Assembly: GCA_037013685.1 (NCBI GenBank)
Contig: CM072884.1
Coordinates: 108,055,548 to 108,119,547, forward strand
Length of the DNA stretch: 64,000 nucleotides
DNA from: Acridotheres tristis
Lineage: Eukaryota; Chordata; Aves; Passeriformes; Sturnidae
Direction of reading: 5' to 3'
Shown: piece after piece, positions 12,833 through 25,260 of the stretch
Numbering within the stretch: position 1 is the stretch's first letter
Layout: every line of letters starts with the position of its first letter
Position numbers and translations under genes: made by a program
Notes under the pieces: generated by a model
Databases searched by the model: none
The model's input: only the letters and a program-made list of their open reading frames with translations
What the model was told of the DNA's origin: nothing

Positions 12833-15800
12833 TGTTCCTGTATTTCACTATTCTGCAAGACCTGCTCTCATTCTTCATAGGTTTGTACACTGCAGTTAAT
12901 ACCTCCAGGGAAGTCTGAGAGTATTTGGATGGGAGCCTGGCCTTTGAGAAATATGTATGAGTATAAACAGATCAAACAGAATGTACCACAGGCTCGTGCA
13001 TCACTTCTGAATTTTGGTAGACATCTCAGGAGGCAATCATCTGGTGCAACAGGGAAGGAACTGCTAATAGTGCTCCAAGGCCACTGAAAAATTTAAATTC
13101 CTCCTAATCCTATAGAGAATTGATTGGAAAATATGCAGTTAAGAAAATGCTCTTGGAACTCTGGAAACAATTTTCTTTATACCAGGTTGCCTAAGAACTA
13201 GAATGGAATTGAATGTTTCAAGAGCTTTGAAGATAGAGATAATAATTGACATTTCTTCAGAAAATGATCATACCATTATTGCTGTGAGTGGCTTCAAATA
13301 AGAAGGTATCTGCAAGAGCTGGAGCAAAGAATCTTATTGAAAATATGCTACTTCCTAATAAAGGCAATAAAAGGCACAGCTCAGACCAAGGCTGCAAATC
13401 AATGAATCTGTGATCCAAGTGCAGATTTTAGTCAATGGCAGTGAACCTATGTAGAGGAAAGTGCATGTGGACTCTGGAGTCCACTGAGGGTACGTTTAAA
13501 TTTAATTATAGCCTAAATACCATTTTTCATTGGGAAATAAAAAGGCTTTTAGAATGTCAAGCCTCATTGCTGCTGCTCTTGCTAGTGTCAGGGGATATTG
13601 TGACAATAGGGAAGTGAAGATAGCCACTGTATGCTAATTATTTCATATCCAATTACAACCAGTATGGTGCATACAGTGTAAATCAGGAAAGAATTTTAAA
13701 GGAAAAAAAATAGTCAAACAAAATATATTTGTAGGGGGGTTATTCTGTTAAAGGGCCACACAGCTTAATGCAATATGCTATGAACTTCATTTGCTTTTCA
13801 TTTCCTAGAGCAGTGCAAGTGCCCTCCTCAGAAGGAGGAAAATCAGTCAGAGACTTTCACACAATGGAAGGTCTGAGAGGCAGAAGGGGAGGAAGCAGGA
13901 GGCAGGCTTTGTGGCAAAGACACTGGAGGCTCCATGGCCACAGATTTCCTCTGTGTCACTTAGGCGTGATTGGGGATTGATTTTTAAATGCAATAGTAAG
14001 CAGCATAAATGGGTACTGAGTAATTTGAGAAATCAGGCATTGGAAATGCCCTTGTGCCTCAACCCTTGTATTAAGTGGCCCAGTTAGACACTCACTGTCA
14101 GTCAGGAGTGTGATACGCCTGGAACACTCAGGCTAACGAGTCTGGGACAGAGCCACCTCCATGAGCAAAGGGGTCACAGGACAACCCTGGCTTTGTGAGA
14201 CTGAATGAGACATTCCCCATTGAGGTTAATCATGCAGCTGGCTGAGCACAGACCATTCCTTAAAATATGTGTACAGAGAAGTGGGAGGATGTATCTAAGG
14301 ATTGTTTACCTTTTCAGGGTGAATATTGTGATTTTATCAGTAGTTTTTGAAAGAGTTGTTTATGTGTAGCATGGATATGCAGAGAAAGCCTTAGACAGTT
14401 GTCACTGAGTTATACACAGATGAAATCATGTGGAGCATTCAAGGTGAATCACACAGAATCTTAGGGTAAGGCAGTCAACTTGTGTGGATTAGGTTTGGTT
14501 TCAAAACAAGTCATCATCTTCCCAGTGGTGATGAGGATCTCAGCCTCTGCCCCAAGTTCCCATGAGGGTTCATTAAGGTTCTTTAGGGGTAGGACATGGG
14601 TTCAGAGCACCACAAAGCCAACAGCTCCAGGGACACTGGGGCTGGAAAAGGTGTGTCAAGGGGCCCATGGACCACCTGTGGTGCTGGGGACATCAGCAGT
14701 AGGATTAAGGTTAAGGCCAGAAAAAACGCCAGCAGAGTCACAACAGGTGTAGTTCATGTATAGGTGCAGGAATTCTCTGACATCGTATTTTGCAAAGGTC
14801 ACATCTAGATCAATACATCTGTATTATTAACAGAGAATCTCTAGCTTCCCCTACATAAGGCAGATGTGGTGAGAGTGTGGTGCTACTTTAGCCTTTAAAG
14901 GCGACATATCCAAACAGCTCAGAGCTGATTTAGCCCTCTCAAACTCATGTTTTTTCCTGCTGACTGCTTTTGTGGCATGACTGAATGGAGGGGTCACGCC
15001 TGTGGCATTTGTGTCCCCTGGAGACCTCGGTCTCTGTTGGCACTGGCACAGGTTGCTCCAACTTCTGCCATGGGACTGGACCAGCACACAGAGAGCTGAG
15101 GTCAGGCCTTTTTTGCCTTTTGGGGCTGGGCTGTGCTGCTGCTCAGCCACAGCTGGGAATCTGGGTCATGGTGTCTTGCTCCGGATGCAGCGCAGGACTG
15201 TGCTTATTGAGGAGAGGTTAATCTCTGTGTATGATTATGTCTGCAGATTGTGTCAAAAGTTCATGTCTAATAATAGCCTGCCTCCAACAGATGTTCCAGG
15301 AATTAATCAGCCCTCAAGTGTTTGGTTGCGACTTGATTTCTCTAAGTATAAATTAAATGGCATGCAAGGGTAGCTGGTTTGGAGAAGGAAGTGGCCATGG
15401 AGCAATTCCCTGTGTCTTCACCACACAAATCAGACATGGAAAACCACTCATCAGATCATCTGTTGTTTTGTAGCTACCTTTGAAAAACTGTCTACTAAGA
15501 ACGTTACCTGGAGTCTTGCTTAGCCTGTGCTTTAATTTGAATTTAGTGTGATGCATTTTTTATCTAAATTAATTCCAATCACCCACCTTTACCACCAGTA
15601 TCTTTGACAACGGATTAAAAGCATCATTAATCTTTAAAAAGGAGCAGTCAATGAGATCATCTAAGAAAAATACAAATGAATTTAGGTTTCTGACTGTCCT
15701 AGAAGTTTCCCCTCAGCAACATCTCCATTCTCTAGAAGTTTCCAGCAGTAATTGATTTTGCAATACACCTCAGAGCACATCAATTTCGTGCTATTTGTTG

Positions 15801-15889
15801 TAAATGCCAAAGTTGATGCAATACCCACATTGGCAACCTCCCTCCTTTTAAATCGGCCATGGGAGTTTCCATTGAAACACACTTGAGGA
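12833..15889. other. Unique non-coding sequence, no gene seen
   Basis: Short overlapping frames on both strands occur around 13768-13980, 14480-14752 and 14851-15373. No protein family is recognised in any of them. No repeat family is recognised. Confidence 0.5.
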
Positions 15890-16324
15890 GTTCTTCCCAT
15901 TCCACCAGGAAAACACACAATGCCTCAGTGGTTCACAACTGCTTCTCTTCCAGACCTTGGCCAGGCTCACACTCCATCGTTCAGTGGGGCCAGCAGCTCT
16001 GATGACCCAGACAAAGCTCATGGCAGCCCTGACTGTCCTTTGGTAGCCCCCCAGGGCTTCTGCACTTGCCCATGGGCCTGAAGCCCAGGTCAGCACCTGG
16101 GGATGCTGCCTCCAGCTGCCCAAGCCCTGCCCAGCTGAGCCAAGCCCATCCAGGAGCTCACATCCCAGCCTAGCCTTGGTCCTGCCCTTCTCCAGGGAGG
16201 TGCCCAATGTCCCTGGCTGCTCCTGGCTGAGAGTGGGATAGATCTGCTGTCCCTGTCCTAGGGATCCCATTCCCAGGGAGCTGCCAGCCTGGCTGCACCC
16301 TCATGATGGTTGGAAATGGCAGAA

Positions 16325-16654
16325 TGTGCTGGTTTTGGCTGAGCTGCAGATAATTTCCACCCCAGTGGCTGGTTTTGGATTTGTGCTGAACACAGTGGTG
16401 ATGATAATATGGGGATGTTTCTGTTATTGCTGAGCAGGGCTTGCACAGATCCAAGGCCTTTTCTGCTTCTTTTACTGTCACACTGGTGAGGAGACACAGC
16501 TGGGACAGGGGACCCAAACTGACTGTCTTTATCTCAGCCCACAAGTTTTCCACTTTTGACCCTTGTGATTCTCTGATTCTCCCCCTGATCCTGCTGGTGG
16601 GGGACTGAGTGAGTGAGGCTGCCTGGGGCTTGGCTGGGGTGACAGCACCACACA
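16325..16654 (+). mobile_element. ERV solo LTR, internally deleted
   Basis: Begins TGTGCTGGTTTTGGCTG and ends near 'ccacaca', in the manner of a TG...CA LTR. Internal landmarks match an avian ERV LTR type I recognise: 'ttggatttgtgctgaacaca', 'gttattgctgagcagggctt', 'aaggccttttctgcttct', 'gacacagctgggacag', 'tgtctttatctcagcccac' and 'gtgggggactgagtgagtg'. The sequence jumps from the U3-like part (about 16527) to the U5-like part, so the segment with the promoter and R region appears deleted. No flanking target-site duplication is clear. No retroviral coding sequence flanks it. The minus-strand frame across it is not a gene. Confidence 0.75.
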
Positions 16655-16908
16655 GATCCAAAGAAAGCCTGAGGTGATGCCAGTCCTGTGCTCCAGTGCC
16701 TGGCAGCCCTGCCAGACCCTGCAATCAGAAGATTTATGTTTTGCCACATGCCAGAAACCCCAGGAGAGGCCCGCTGGTCTCCAAGAGTGTCTGTAATTCC
16801 TTTCCTGCCATGATTATTTTCTCATTAGTCCTTGGCAGGCGATTGTGAGCATTGCCTTGAGCCACATTTGCAAAGCAGGGGCCTGGTGTGTCCCTGAGTG
16901 AGCAGGGC

Positions 16909-16998
16909 CCATCCTGGTACCCACCCTGGTACCCATCCCAGGATACCCATCCTGGTACCCATCCCAGGATACCCATCCTGGTATCCATCCCAGTGTCC
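16909..16998. repeat. 26-bp period minisatellite
   Basis: About three copies of a unit built from alternating 'catcctggtaccc' and 'atcccaggataccc' words, with a period near 26 bp and a half-unit substructure. The words are partly complementary, so the array can fold on itself. It gives Trp/Gly-rich frames on one strand and Pro/Tyr/His-rich frames on the other. I judge these to be translation artefacts of the repeat. Confidence 0.85.
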
Positions 16999-17140
16999 CC
17001 CCAGAGCTCTGCCACCCCTGATCCAGCACCTGCTGCCAGAGGGGAAGGGGCAGTGCTGGGGCAGGGACAGGGAGATGCTGTGCCCTGGCAGGATGGATGG
17101 CAGGTCTGCTCCCTCCGAGTCTGACCTCAGATAAATCCTC

Positions 17141-19316
17141 ATCAGGGATGCATGGCCAGGCTCCTCCTTTGCCAGGGTATAATACATTACATTCTTAACG
17201 GAGGAAAAAAAAAGTTAATTACTTTCCAGATGCATTAGGGGAGTAGCTGTGAGTGCTTTCCTGTTCATTTTTTATTTATTATATATTACCTAACTGTTTA
17301 AAAATTTATTGTTGTGATGACTGTAATTGTTTGGGTTACAACAGACCATGCTTACTGTATGTTTTATTTTCAGAGCCTCTACAATATACCTTGCAAGACA
17401 GGAAACTGGGAGCCTAAATGTCTTTTTGTGAGCAAGAAAAATGCTTCCCTCTGCCTCGTGAACATTTAGGGCCAGACTCATTCCTCGAACTTAATTTTTG
17501 TATTGCTGTGTTATGAGTTTCTGGCCAGAGCACTTAAGGGCACTGATTTGCAAAGCCAAAGAGGAATCAATATTTTCCTCTTTGCAGGCAAACTGTCACA
17601 TAAAGAAATTACTAAATATCATTATGTAGTGGTCCAGCCAGGTACTCTCTCCACAGGCATACTGGTATTTTTCTCTACTGTTGAAAAATGCTTACCTTAC
17701 ATCCTATTCAATATTATAATAATTCATAATAATTCCTTTAAAAGTAAATCATCTGGGGTCAGGTTCCCTTTTTCTTACATCCACTGGTACCCTCTATTCC
17801 ATAAAATAATTAATGCCCACATGCAAAGAAGAGGATTTATTTGTATTTTGAGTAAAACTAACCCTTAAAAAGAGCCACAAAAAAACCCAAAGAAGTGACC
17901 TACTAACATAAATCTCATTTGTTCTGTTTGTGAATTATTTCTGTATCTCAGTTTAAGCCCATTTATAGCTTGATATATTTTTTAACTTTATTAATTTTCC
18001 CTCTTCTTCGTTTTCTTGCATTTTAGTAGCACAGAAGACTCAGAATATCCTCAAATAGAAAAAAAAAATGATTCCTTAAAATAAAATCTGCTTCATCACC
18101 ATCTTGTCATCCAGCCTACGAGACAGTGTTTCCACTGACTTCTCTAAGCTGTGGATAAGGCCCCATATGTCTTAATTACAGAGCTTAGCATAAGCTCTTT
18201 GCACAGAGAGCAGCTCTGTCACTGTGCTGCTCTGTGCTCTGTTATCTCTGCGAGGCTGCTGCCTGGAAAACAGTTTTGACAAGGACGCCACTGGTCATGT
18301 AGCAACAGACAATCCTGGCCCAAAGACTCTGCAAGCTGTGCAGGGAAGATGGACAACATGTGGTAGGGGAAGGAAATGCCTGTGGAAGGGAAGGACCTTG
18401 TTCAGGGTTGCATCAGAGATTTGGAATAGAGCTGCTGTGCTCCAGAAAACAGACTGATGAAATCACTCAGTTTAGAGAGGAAGCTGAGTCTTTATTAAAT
18501 TTCTGTGACCATGTAGAGTCCTTTTCCAGTATTTCCTCTGAACACTGGTTTTGCAAACCACCTCAAAGCTTGACCCAGGTTGCTGAATCCTGTCTTTAAC
18601 AATTTCTATTGTTGTTGGATCTCTTTGCAATCATTTGCTGGCTGGTGAGGACCAAAGCCTGCCATTGCATTGTATTTCCTCTTTGGGATGAGGTTGTGTA
18701 GGCCCTCTGTGCCACTCATGTGACACCATCTCTTTCAAACCCAGTGCTGAGGACAGCAGAATCTTTTTGAACCCAGAGGTCCCAGCTGCTTCAGGCCAGC
18801 CCACCAGCATTCCAAGGATATCTTTGGTTCTTTCAATGACAGCATGCACTTGCTGGAATTTGAATTCTTCCTGCCACTCCAGATAAGGCTATATAACCCT
18901 CATGTGTCACAGTGACTGTGGAGCAACCATCCTTTTGAAAAGTTAACATTTTATGAGTGCAGGTTGTTGGTTTTCCAGTTAGCTCACAGCCCCCTGAATT
19001 ATTTTCTCTCTTATTCTCATTTTTTGACTAGTCTTCATGACTGTTAGGATTTATCGTTCTCAGAGTAGACACATCTATTCCTCCACAGCTTCAAAAAGCA
19101 ATAACTACAGCAGGGGAATCAACCACTGCTGATTTCTCTTGATCCTTTCCTCAGGAGTCCTTGGTATGCAGAAGTATTTCTCAGGGCTAAGTCTCCTTTT
19201 TTTCAGCAACCTATCCAGGAAGCCTGAGCCAGATGGTTGACAATAATAATGCTTTCAGTAAGCAACACTTTAATAGTGCATGTAACCTGAGGCTGCCTCA
19301 GGCATCAGCTCACTGG
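17141..19316. other. Unique non-coding sequence, no gene seen
   Basis: 17190-18110 is AT-rich. The rest is average. Open frames are short and unconvincing. A TATA-like word occurs near 18890 without a downstream exon that I can support. Confidence 0.5.
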
Positions 19317-19505
19317 AATCCCTCGAGGCCTCCCGGACATGAGCACAGACTGGGAGAAGAAGTCATTGAGGAGGAGAAGGACTTGGGGGTTCTGTGGATG
19401 AAAAGCTGGACACATGAGGCAACAATGTGCATTCACAGCCCAGAATCCAAATATGTCCTGGCCTACATCAACAGCACCACAAAAATCAGGGCAAGGGAGA
19501 GGATT
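19317..19505 (+). mobile_element. CR1 LINE fragment, 5' piece of split copy
   Basis: Sense-strand CR1 3'-region sequence. Landmarks are 'cacagactgggagaagaag', 'ggagaaggacttgggggt' and 'tcctggcctacatcaacagc'. The translated frame gives the KDLGVL-like motif downstream of the CR1 reverse-transcriptase core. The element resumes at about 20122 after an LTR insertion, and joining the flanks gives the expected CR1 order with one copy of the target site. It is a decayed, non-functional fragment. Confidence 0.8.
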
Positions 19506-20115
19506 TGTAATGGTGCTATTTGCACCACTTAATTAGTGGCTTGTTTGCAGTTTTCTTTTGTCTTTACTCAGAGTCAGGATTAAAAACACAAAGGAGACCA
19601 ATTTTTTAGTGTTTGGTCTTAGCTGTTTATTAAATCTTATCTAAAGCACAGAGAGTTCAGCAACACTTCTTAGCTAAAAGATACTAGCTAAAAGTGAGCA
19701 AAATTGAGGTTTGGTTAGTTACAAGGTCTCTTAAAGCTAAACAGTCCAATAGAGAATTAACACCTATATTATTTATACTTTTGACCCAATAACCAAAATC
19801 CTGTGACCCACAGTGCAGCACTAACTATGCAACCAAAAACTACTACTTGAAACCCTGAAGAAGAAGGAAGATCACTGAAAGGAGACAACACCCAAAATCC
19901 TCCATCTTGTCCCATACCTATATTATAAAACCATCAAGCTTAAAATCCTTTACCATGTAAAATCACACACTTCTATTTTTAGCTACATGCTCGTGACTTT
20001 ATCACTCAAATTTGGAAGCTTCCTCCAATGCTTCAGGTGAAAAGCAGTGTTCTCCAGGGGGTCAGTGCCAGACAGCATAGAAAGCTCAAAAATCCCAGAT
20101 TTCTGGGATCCAACA
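19506..20115 (-). mobile_element. ERV solo LTR (610 bp) inserted in CR1
   Basis: Starts TGTAATGG and ends ATCCAACA on the plus strand, so it has TG...CA ends. It is flanked by AGGATT (19500-19505) and GGGATT (20116-20121), a 6-bp target-site duplication with one mismatch. That length is typical of ERVK-type (beta-like) integrations. On the minus strand a TATAAATA word lies near 19775 and an AATAAA near 19630, which suggests minus orientation; this part is inference. A hairpin (TCCCAGA, 2-base loop, TCTGGGA) sits just inside the right end. No gag, pol or env sequence is present, so it is a solo LTR. Confidence 0.75.
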
Positions 20116-20121
20116 GGGATT

Positions 20122-20278
20122 CTGTCCCTCTGCTCTGCTCTGCTCTTATTAGAGCCCAGCTGCAGTGCTGCATCCAGCTCTGGGGTCCCCAGCACCAGGG
20201 AGACATGGATCTGTGTAGGGGAGGCCAGGAAGGTGATCAGAGTCTGGAGAACCTTTCCTGTGGACAGCCCGAGAGATC
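20122..20278 (+). mobile_element. CR1 LINE fragment, 3' piece of split copy
   Basis: Continues the CR1 interrupted at 19505. Landmarks are 'ctgtccctctgctctgctc', 'cagtgctgcatccagctctg', 'aaggtgatcagagtctggag' and a 'gacagcccgagag' block matching the CR1 GACAGGCTGAGAGAG region. It fades near 20278 and no 3' octamer is visible, so the 3' end was lost or has diverged. Confidence 0.8.
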
Positions 20279-23200
20279 TGCTGTGTCACCTGCTCACTCT
20301 GCTCTTAGGAATCACTTTGTTCACCTGTTACTCAGCCTCTCTCCTGGCTGTGGGTCTTGGGACAGCACATTGCAAATTCAGCTGGGTAACAGCTTGCAAT
20401 CACTCTGGGTTTACACAACTAAAATGGCTCTTTTGTAAGTAATCAATTTACAAAAATGCTGGAACTGCAGACTGCCCAGTGAAAGCCTCTTCCACACCTC
20501 TCCTGTCTTCCCCCTTTCAGCTACATTTCTTGCAAAGAGAAAAGTTCTAAATATTCTTAGAGAGCTCTGAGACACTATGCTTTCCAGCAAGTCTCAGCTT
20601 AAGAGAAAACTACCAAGACTATTTCTTTATTTTTCTTTCTTCTCCTCCTAATTCAGAAATGTTAGCTATTAAAAAAAATGTTTATAAGGGTTTATTGCCT
20701 GTGGTGTTTCTTTCCTGGAATGCAAAGCAGTTAACAAAGTAGTTTAGGATGCCTTCTGGAAATATCATATGTGTTCTCCAGGAAATGTTACGATAGCTTG
20801 TGGTGCCATAGTGCTCGGTTTCCATTAACTAATGGTAATGGCTTGGTGTTGTGATAACTCACGCTAAAAGAAAATGCAGCGTTTAACTAAAGCTACAATA
20901 ACATCTCACTGTAGTGTTATAAAGAACTCCTTTCTGAACGAAATGCCAGCACAGTTTATGCAAATGAAGTCTGTTCTGGATACATGCACCCTGAGCTTCA
21001 GCTACCCCTTCCCTTGGAAAATCTTGCTTGTCTCGCATGGGAACTGACCCTGGCACTGTGGCTTGTGGTCATGCAATTGTTGTATTAGGGTCAGTAATGA
21101 CAACACTGCATCGTTCTCTAGCAAAATAGTGACTTTGGAAATCATGAGCCTGATAAATCTTTCTGGAACTCTGTAGTATCTCTCAGAGATATTTTATTAG
21201 CAATGTGATGGAGGTAGTATAATTCCTTCCCCCTTCCACAAATCTGAGGGGATACCTGCCTTCCACAGACTCATTATAAGTCACAGCATTGAAAACAGTG
21301 CTCAGTCTTACCTTTACACAGTTTTGCTGTCTGTGTGATTTCATCCCCATAGTTACATCACTGCAAATACTTACAGCTCTGACAAGCTCACTCTTACAGA
21401 AGAAAAAAGCAGAAATCCTTTGCAGCAGTTACTGTTTCTTTTCCCAAATGCAATAACATTTTCTAATTTTATGGATCATGCCATTCATCTTTACAATTCA
21501 CACATTTCAAGGAGCTAGCCCATAATTCCTGGGAACCAACATATTCTCCTTACATTTGGGATAGAAATTATCAACAATTGACTGCTACATAGTTAAGTTA
21601 TTTGCTACTTTTGCATAGGCAGAAAGATCAGTCTGGCAGAGCAGGAGTGAGATGTACTGGGGTATAATACTCTAAATGGAAGATATTTTCTTAAATTATT
21701 CTAAATTTAGTTTTGGTAAAAATTCTAAGCCACATGAGAAAAGTTACCCATAGAAAAAATACTTTAAAAAGAGCATGACCCCTACCATTTGTCTGCCATG
21801 AGATGAATCTCTTGCCTCACTTCAAATACTTGAACACACATACACACAAACACGTTTACACAAGTTTATTTGGTCTCTGGCACTGACTTAAAAAGCAAAG
21901 AGCTCTGTGTAACCGCAGTTACATTAAGTGAAGCTATAAGCAGTTACATATTGTTTGCAGGTCCATTAAGCTGCATCTTCCAATCTTAAGCTGCAGGTTG
22001 TAATGGAAGGTGGTTGCATCTATTTGAAAAAATGGACATTGAACAGGTTGTGTTTGTGAGAAGCCTTGGATTACTTATCACCTGTGGTGTTTTTTCCACC
22101 TTTTGTACCACTTAAAAGATACCTTAAAGTGTTTAAATTTTCATAAAGGAGCAGCTGCTAGTTCCATATAAAGGGCGCACCTCTGACACTGAGGGGATTT
22201 TAAAGGGCCTCATGTCTTCCTGTATCCATCTGAGATTCCAGTCAGAAGGAGAAGGAAGTGGAGACAGTTCTGTATATCACTCCATGCTGAGACACTGCAA
22301 CCCTGGCTGATAGATTTACTTTAGTGTGAGGACACTTATTCCTCAGGGGGTTTTGGCTAAAAATGATTAAGAGGGAGAGTGGGTAAAAATTCAATCGAGC
22401 TTCCATGTCAGCTTGTGAATCAGGGAGGTCTTCCCAGATGGTGATAAAGTAAAGCAAGGAGTTGTTTTTCTAGGCAGTTCCTCTAGAGACAAGTCAGTCA
22501 CTTGTTGCATTTAGAAAGGTTGAAGCAGTGGAAGGATGAGTCTGGGATGTGCTGGCAGGTTTCTGCTGGGCCTTGGGGTGAATGTAATGGACTCTCCCTG
22601 AGTGTCTGGGAGTGAAAGAAGGAACAATGCCAGGCTGAAAGGAGGAAATAAGGGGATTAAACAAAGAGCTCTAATTCTTGAATTAACGCAGTGTGCTGTG
22701 TCTGCCCTGAGAGCTGAATACAATGGCTTTCAGTTAAATACATTTTTCTGCTGAGCTGGTTTTTGGGATGGCTCCTTGTAATGACTTCCTAAAACATCGA
22801 ACTTGAATAAATAGAAGGGCTCTCAGGGACTTGCTCCAACAGAGCTTTATTTCTTCTACTCTAACATTCATCATGTTCCTTCCCTCCAGTAATAGTTGTT
22901 ACAGGAGCCAGTGGAAAGCAATCCCTACCATATAACAAGGCATGACTTTTGCAGCCCTTACAAGCTGCCATGTAGCTACAGCAGGAAATAAAGGCATGTG
23001 CCACAGGAGTGTTCAGTTACCTGACATTTCTCATGTCATGTCAGAGCAGAACCAGTCTTGGATCAGAACAGAGGAAACTGAGATACCTGGATAACTCATT
23101 CTTGAAGGGTTTTGAGACCCGGATATTTGCAGGGGCTGTACTGGAAAGCAGTGAAAGAACTGGATATACATAATAAAAAATTAATTGCAACAAAGTAATG

Positions 23201-25085
23201 TAGAAGGCTATAGAAGTAAATGAAATAAAACTTCTCCTTTTAAGTGGTTGCAATGCAAAGGTGTTCAGATTTTGTGCAGGAAGTAATGTTTGTAGTAAAA
23301 GCAGCCATTCTGTAAAACTGGATTGCTCCCAGGAAAATTTGCAAAGAAACATGAAAGCAAAGTGCATCTGCAACATAAAGGGCAGAATTCTGAGGTTTGC
23401 AAAGAAGCAATGTTCTTTCCTGGATCCCCTAATACATTTTCAAGCTTAGGTATTATAGCTGACCAGCTAAGAACATGTAATCCACTTTAATTGAACGTTT
23501 TACTGCATGTTTCCTGGAGCTATGGAACAGTAATGTGTTCACAGGAAAGATAATAGCTGTGTCTGTAGTCTCAGGGGCAGCCCTCAGGCCTTGCTCAACA
23601 CCAGGCTTGTCTTCCTTGCATACTGGAAACCTATTATTCTCATTAGGTATCAAAGGCAGAGTGTGACACAATAGGTTTAAACTGCTCCTGGAAAATGCAG
23701 TTTAAGTAACAAAAGGAGTGCTCTAGAGGGAAGGAAATCCAGGCATCTGAACACAGTACAGCTGGATGATTAAGCAGGGTCTTCATGGGAGATGTTTAAA
23801 GTTTAATCCCAGTATAAGTGATTTTTATTAAGCACCATCTGAGGGGGAGTGTTTGTGTTTAATGCATTCTCTGGCACGGTATTAACATTTGCTTGGTTTA
23901 CTTAATCTGGGTGAGGGATGGGAGGAGGAGAAGGTGTTCAGTTTACAAAATCACCCCTGGATTCTCTAGTTCCAGGTATTCCCAGCTTTCACTGGTAAAA
24001 CAGAAAAGCTATCCAGTGAAAACTCTTCCAGCAATATCTATCCTTTCTCCTTGGAAAGAACACTTCAAGTCTGTTACCTGCATGAAATTTACCAGTTGTT
24101 GTTCTCCGAAAGAGCATTGCAGCCTGTTGAAATTTTTTATTCTTCACGTCACTGAACTTAACATGAAAATAACAATTAGGAAAAGAAGCTTTTTGAACTG
24201 TTTGAATGGTTTGCATGCTGTATTATTTAGTGGTAGGAAGAAAACAAGCCCAGCTGGGTATTTATTTTGCCTTGAACCTGTTCCATTCATTCTCTACAAA
24301 GATTTAAATTAGGGTTTTTTTGTTTACTCAGTGGAAATAAGGGCAAGGAAGAGAATGGCAGCAGGAAGGAAGAGTGCTAAAATAAAAGAATTGAAAATGA
24401 CAGCAAATGTGAAGAGTATTTCTTCTCCTTTACAGGAACTCTCTGTCATACCAAGAGTGATGCATCTTTGGTGGTTTCAAGTCTAAAATCAACAGTATGA
24501 AAGCAATTAAAATACTCATCCCACCTTTTACCAGGGGATCTCAGAACACTCTATCTTTATCCTGCCCTGTTCTATAGTGCAGCTATTTGAGGAACTGAAA
24601 TCGTCATTGCCCGCCCATGCATTTCAGCAATCACACAGCATCTTTTTTCTGTTTTTTTTCATTTATTCTCAAATGCTGCCTTAAGGCAATACCAAATGAC
24701 TGACTTTTTTCCTCTCATCTTAACCAAAATGGAATCTTGGATTCATTTCCAAGAAGTGCTGGCATGTCTTCACATTTCTGCATATATGAGGTGTTTTTAT
24801 TATAGGTCTGTTTGCTATCTTCAGCAAGATCATGGTGGGAAAGATATATACTACCAAGTCTGTGAGTTAATTTAAGAAGTTATTTGGACTGAGGTTGGAC
24901 AATTCAATAACTCCAGCTCCAGGGCTTCTGATGCAAAATAAAAAGTGATGCAGGCATATAGTACAAAGTATTTGTCCAGATAAAACTCTCTCTCCTGGTT
25001 CACATTTCCTCATGGGTTATATGGGTTAATACTCCAGTGTCAGTTTTTATAACAAACTAGATATAATCTATATTCTCACAGCTGG
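20279..25085. other. Unique non-coding sequence, no gene seen
   Basis: Nearly 5 kb with short frames only. A TATA-like word is present near 22165 without a supported exon. 21400-21900 is AT-rich. No repeat family is recognised. Confidence 0.5.
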
Positions 25086-25093
25086 TATAAAAG
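25086..25093 (+). promoter_or_regulatory. Candidate TATA box
   Basis: TATAAAAG followed by G, a consensus core-promoter TATA. A start site would be expected about 25-30 bp downstream, near 25115-25120. It precedes a strong Kozak ATG at 25243 and a splice-donor consensus at 25258. The combination is suggestive, but each motif alone is common by chance. Confidence 0.3.
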
Positions 25094-25114
25094 GAGCATA
25101 CATGCATCAATCAG

Positions 25115-25257
25115 CTCTTTGCACTATAGTTAATGTGGCCGAGATTTAATGTATATTCAAGTCTGATCTGGATCCAATTTTTAATCCTGGAAAATTCAGA
25201 AGTGCAAAGATCCAGTATTAATGATAGTGGGAGTTTGCCACCATGGCTTCAGAAAAC
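25115..25257 (+). other. Candidate first exon (unverified)
   Basis: The stretch lies between the expected start site of the TATA box and a GTGAGT splice donor at 25258. GCCACCATGG around the ATG at 25243 is an ideal Kozak context and would encode MASEN before the donor. An upstream ATG at 25133 opens a separate 42-codon frame ending in TGA across the donor. I cannot find a matching second exon downstream and recognise no protein starting this way. It could be a non-coding RNA exon, a real first exon of a gene extending rightward, or chance. Confidence 0.2.
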
Positions 25258-25260
25258 GTG

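Larger units (their letters stand above)
15890..17140. other. GC-richer island
   Basis: This stretch is visibly richer in G and C than its neighbours. It produces several long overlapping minus-strand frames (15848-16270, 16170-16724, 16734-17187) whose length probably reflects composition. Part is explained by an ERV LTR and a minisatellite; the rest is unassigned. CpG dinucleotides are scarce, so it does not look like a classical CpG-island promoter. Confidence 0.5.

Noticed and set aside
16170..16724. 184-codon minus-strand frame
   Set aside because: It runs antisense through an ERV LTR and a GC-rich patch. Its length is explained by composition and it has no recognised domain.
16814..17187. 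Trp/Gly-rich repetitive minus-strand frames
   Set aside because: They are translations of the 26-bp minisatellite, and all reading frames look repetitive.
18880..18900. TATA-like word near 18890
   Set aside because: No downstream ATG/donor arrangement or other promoter feature.
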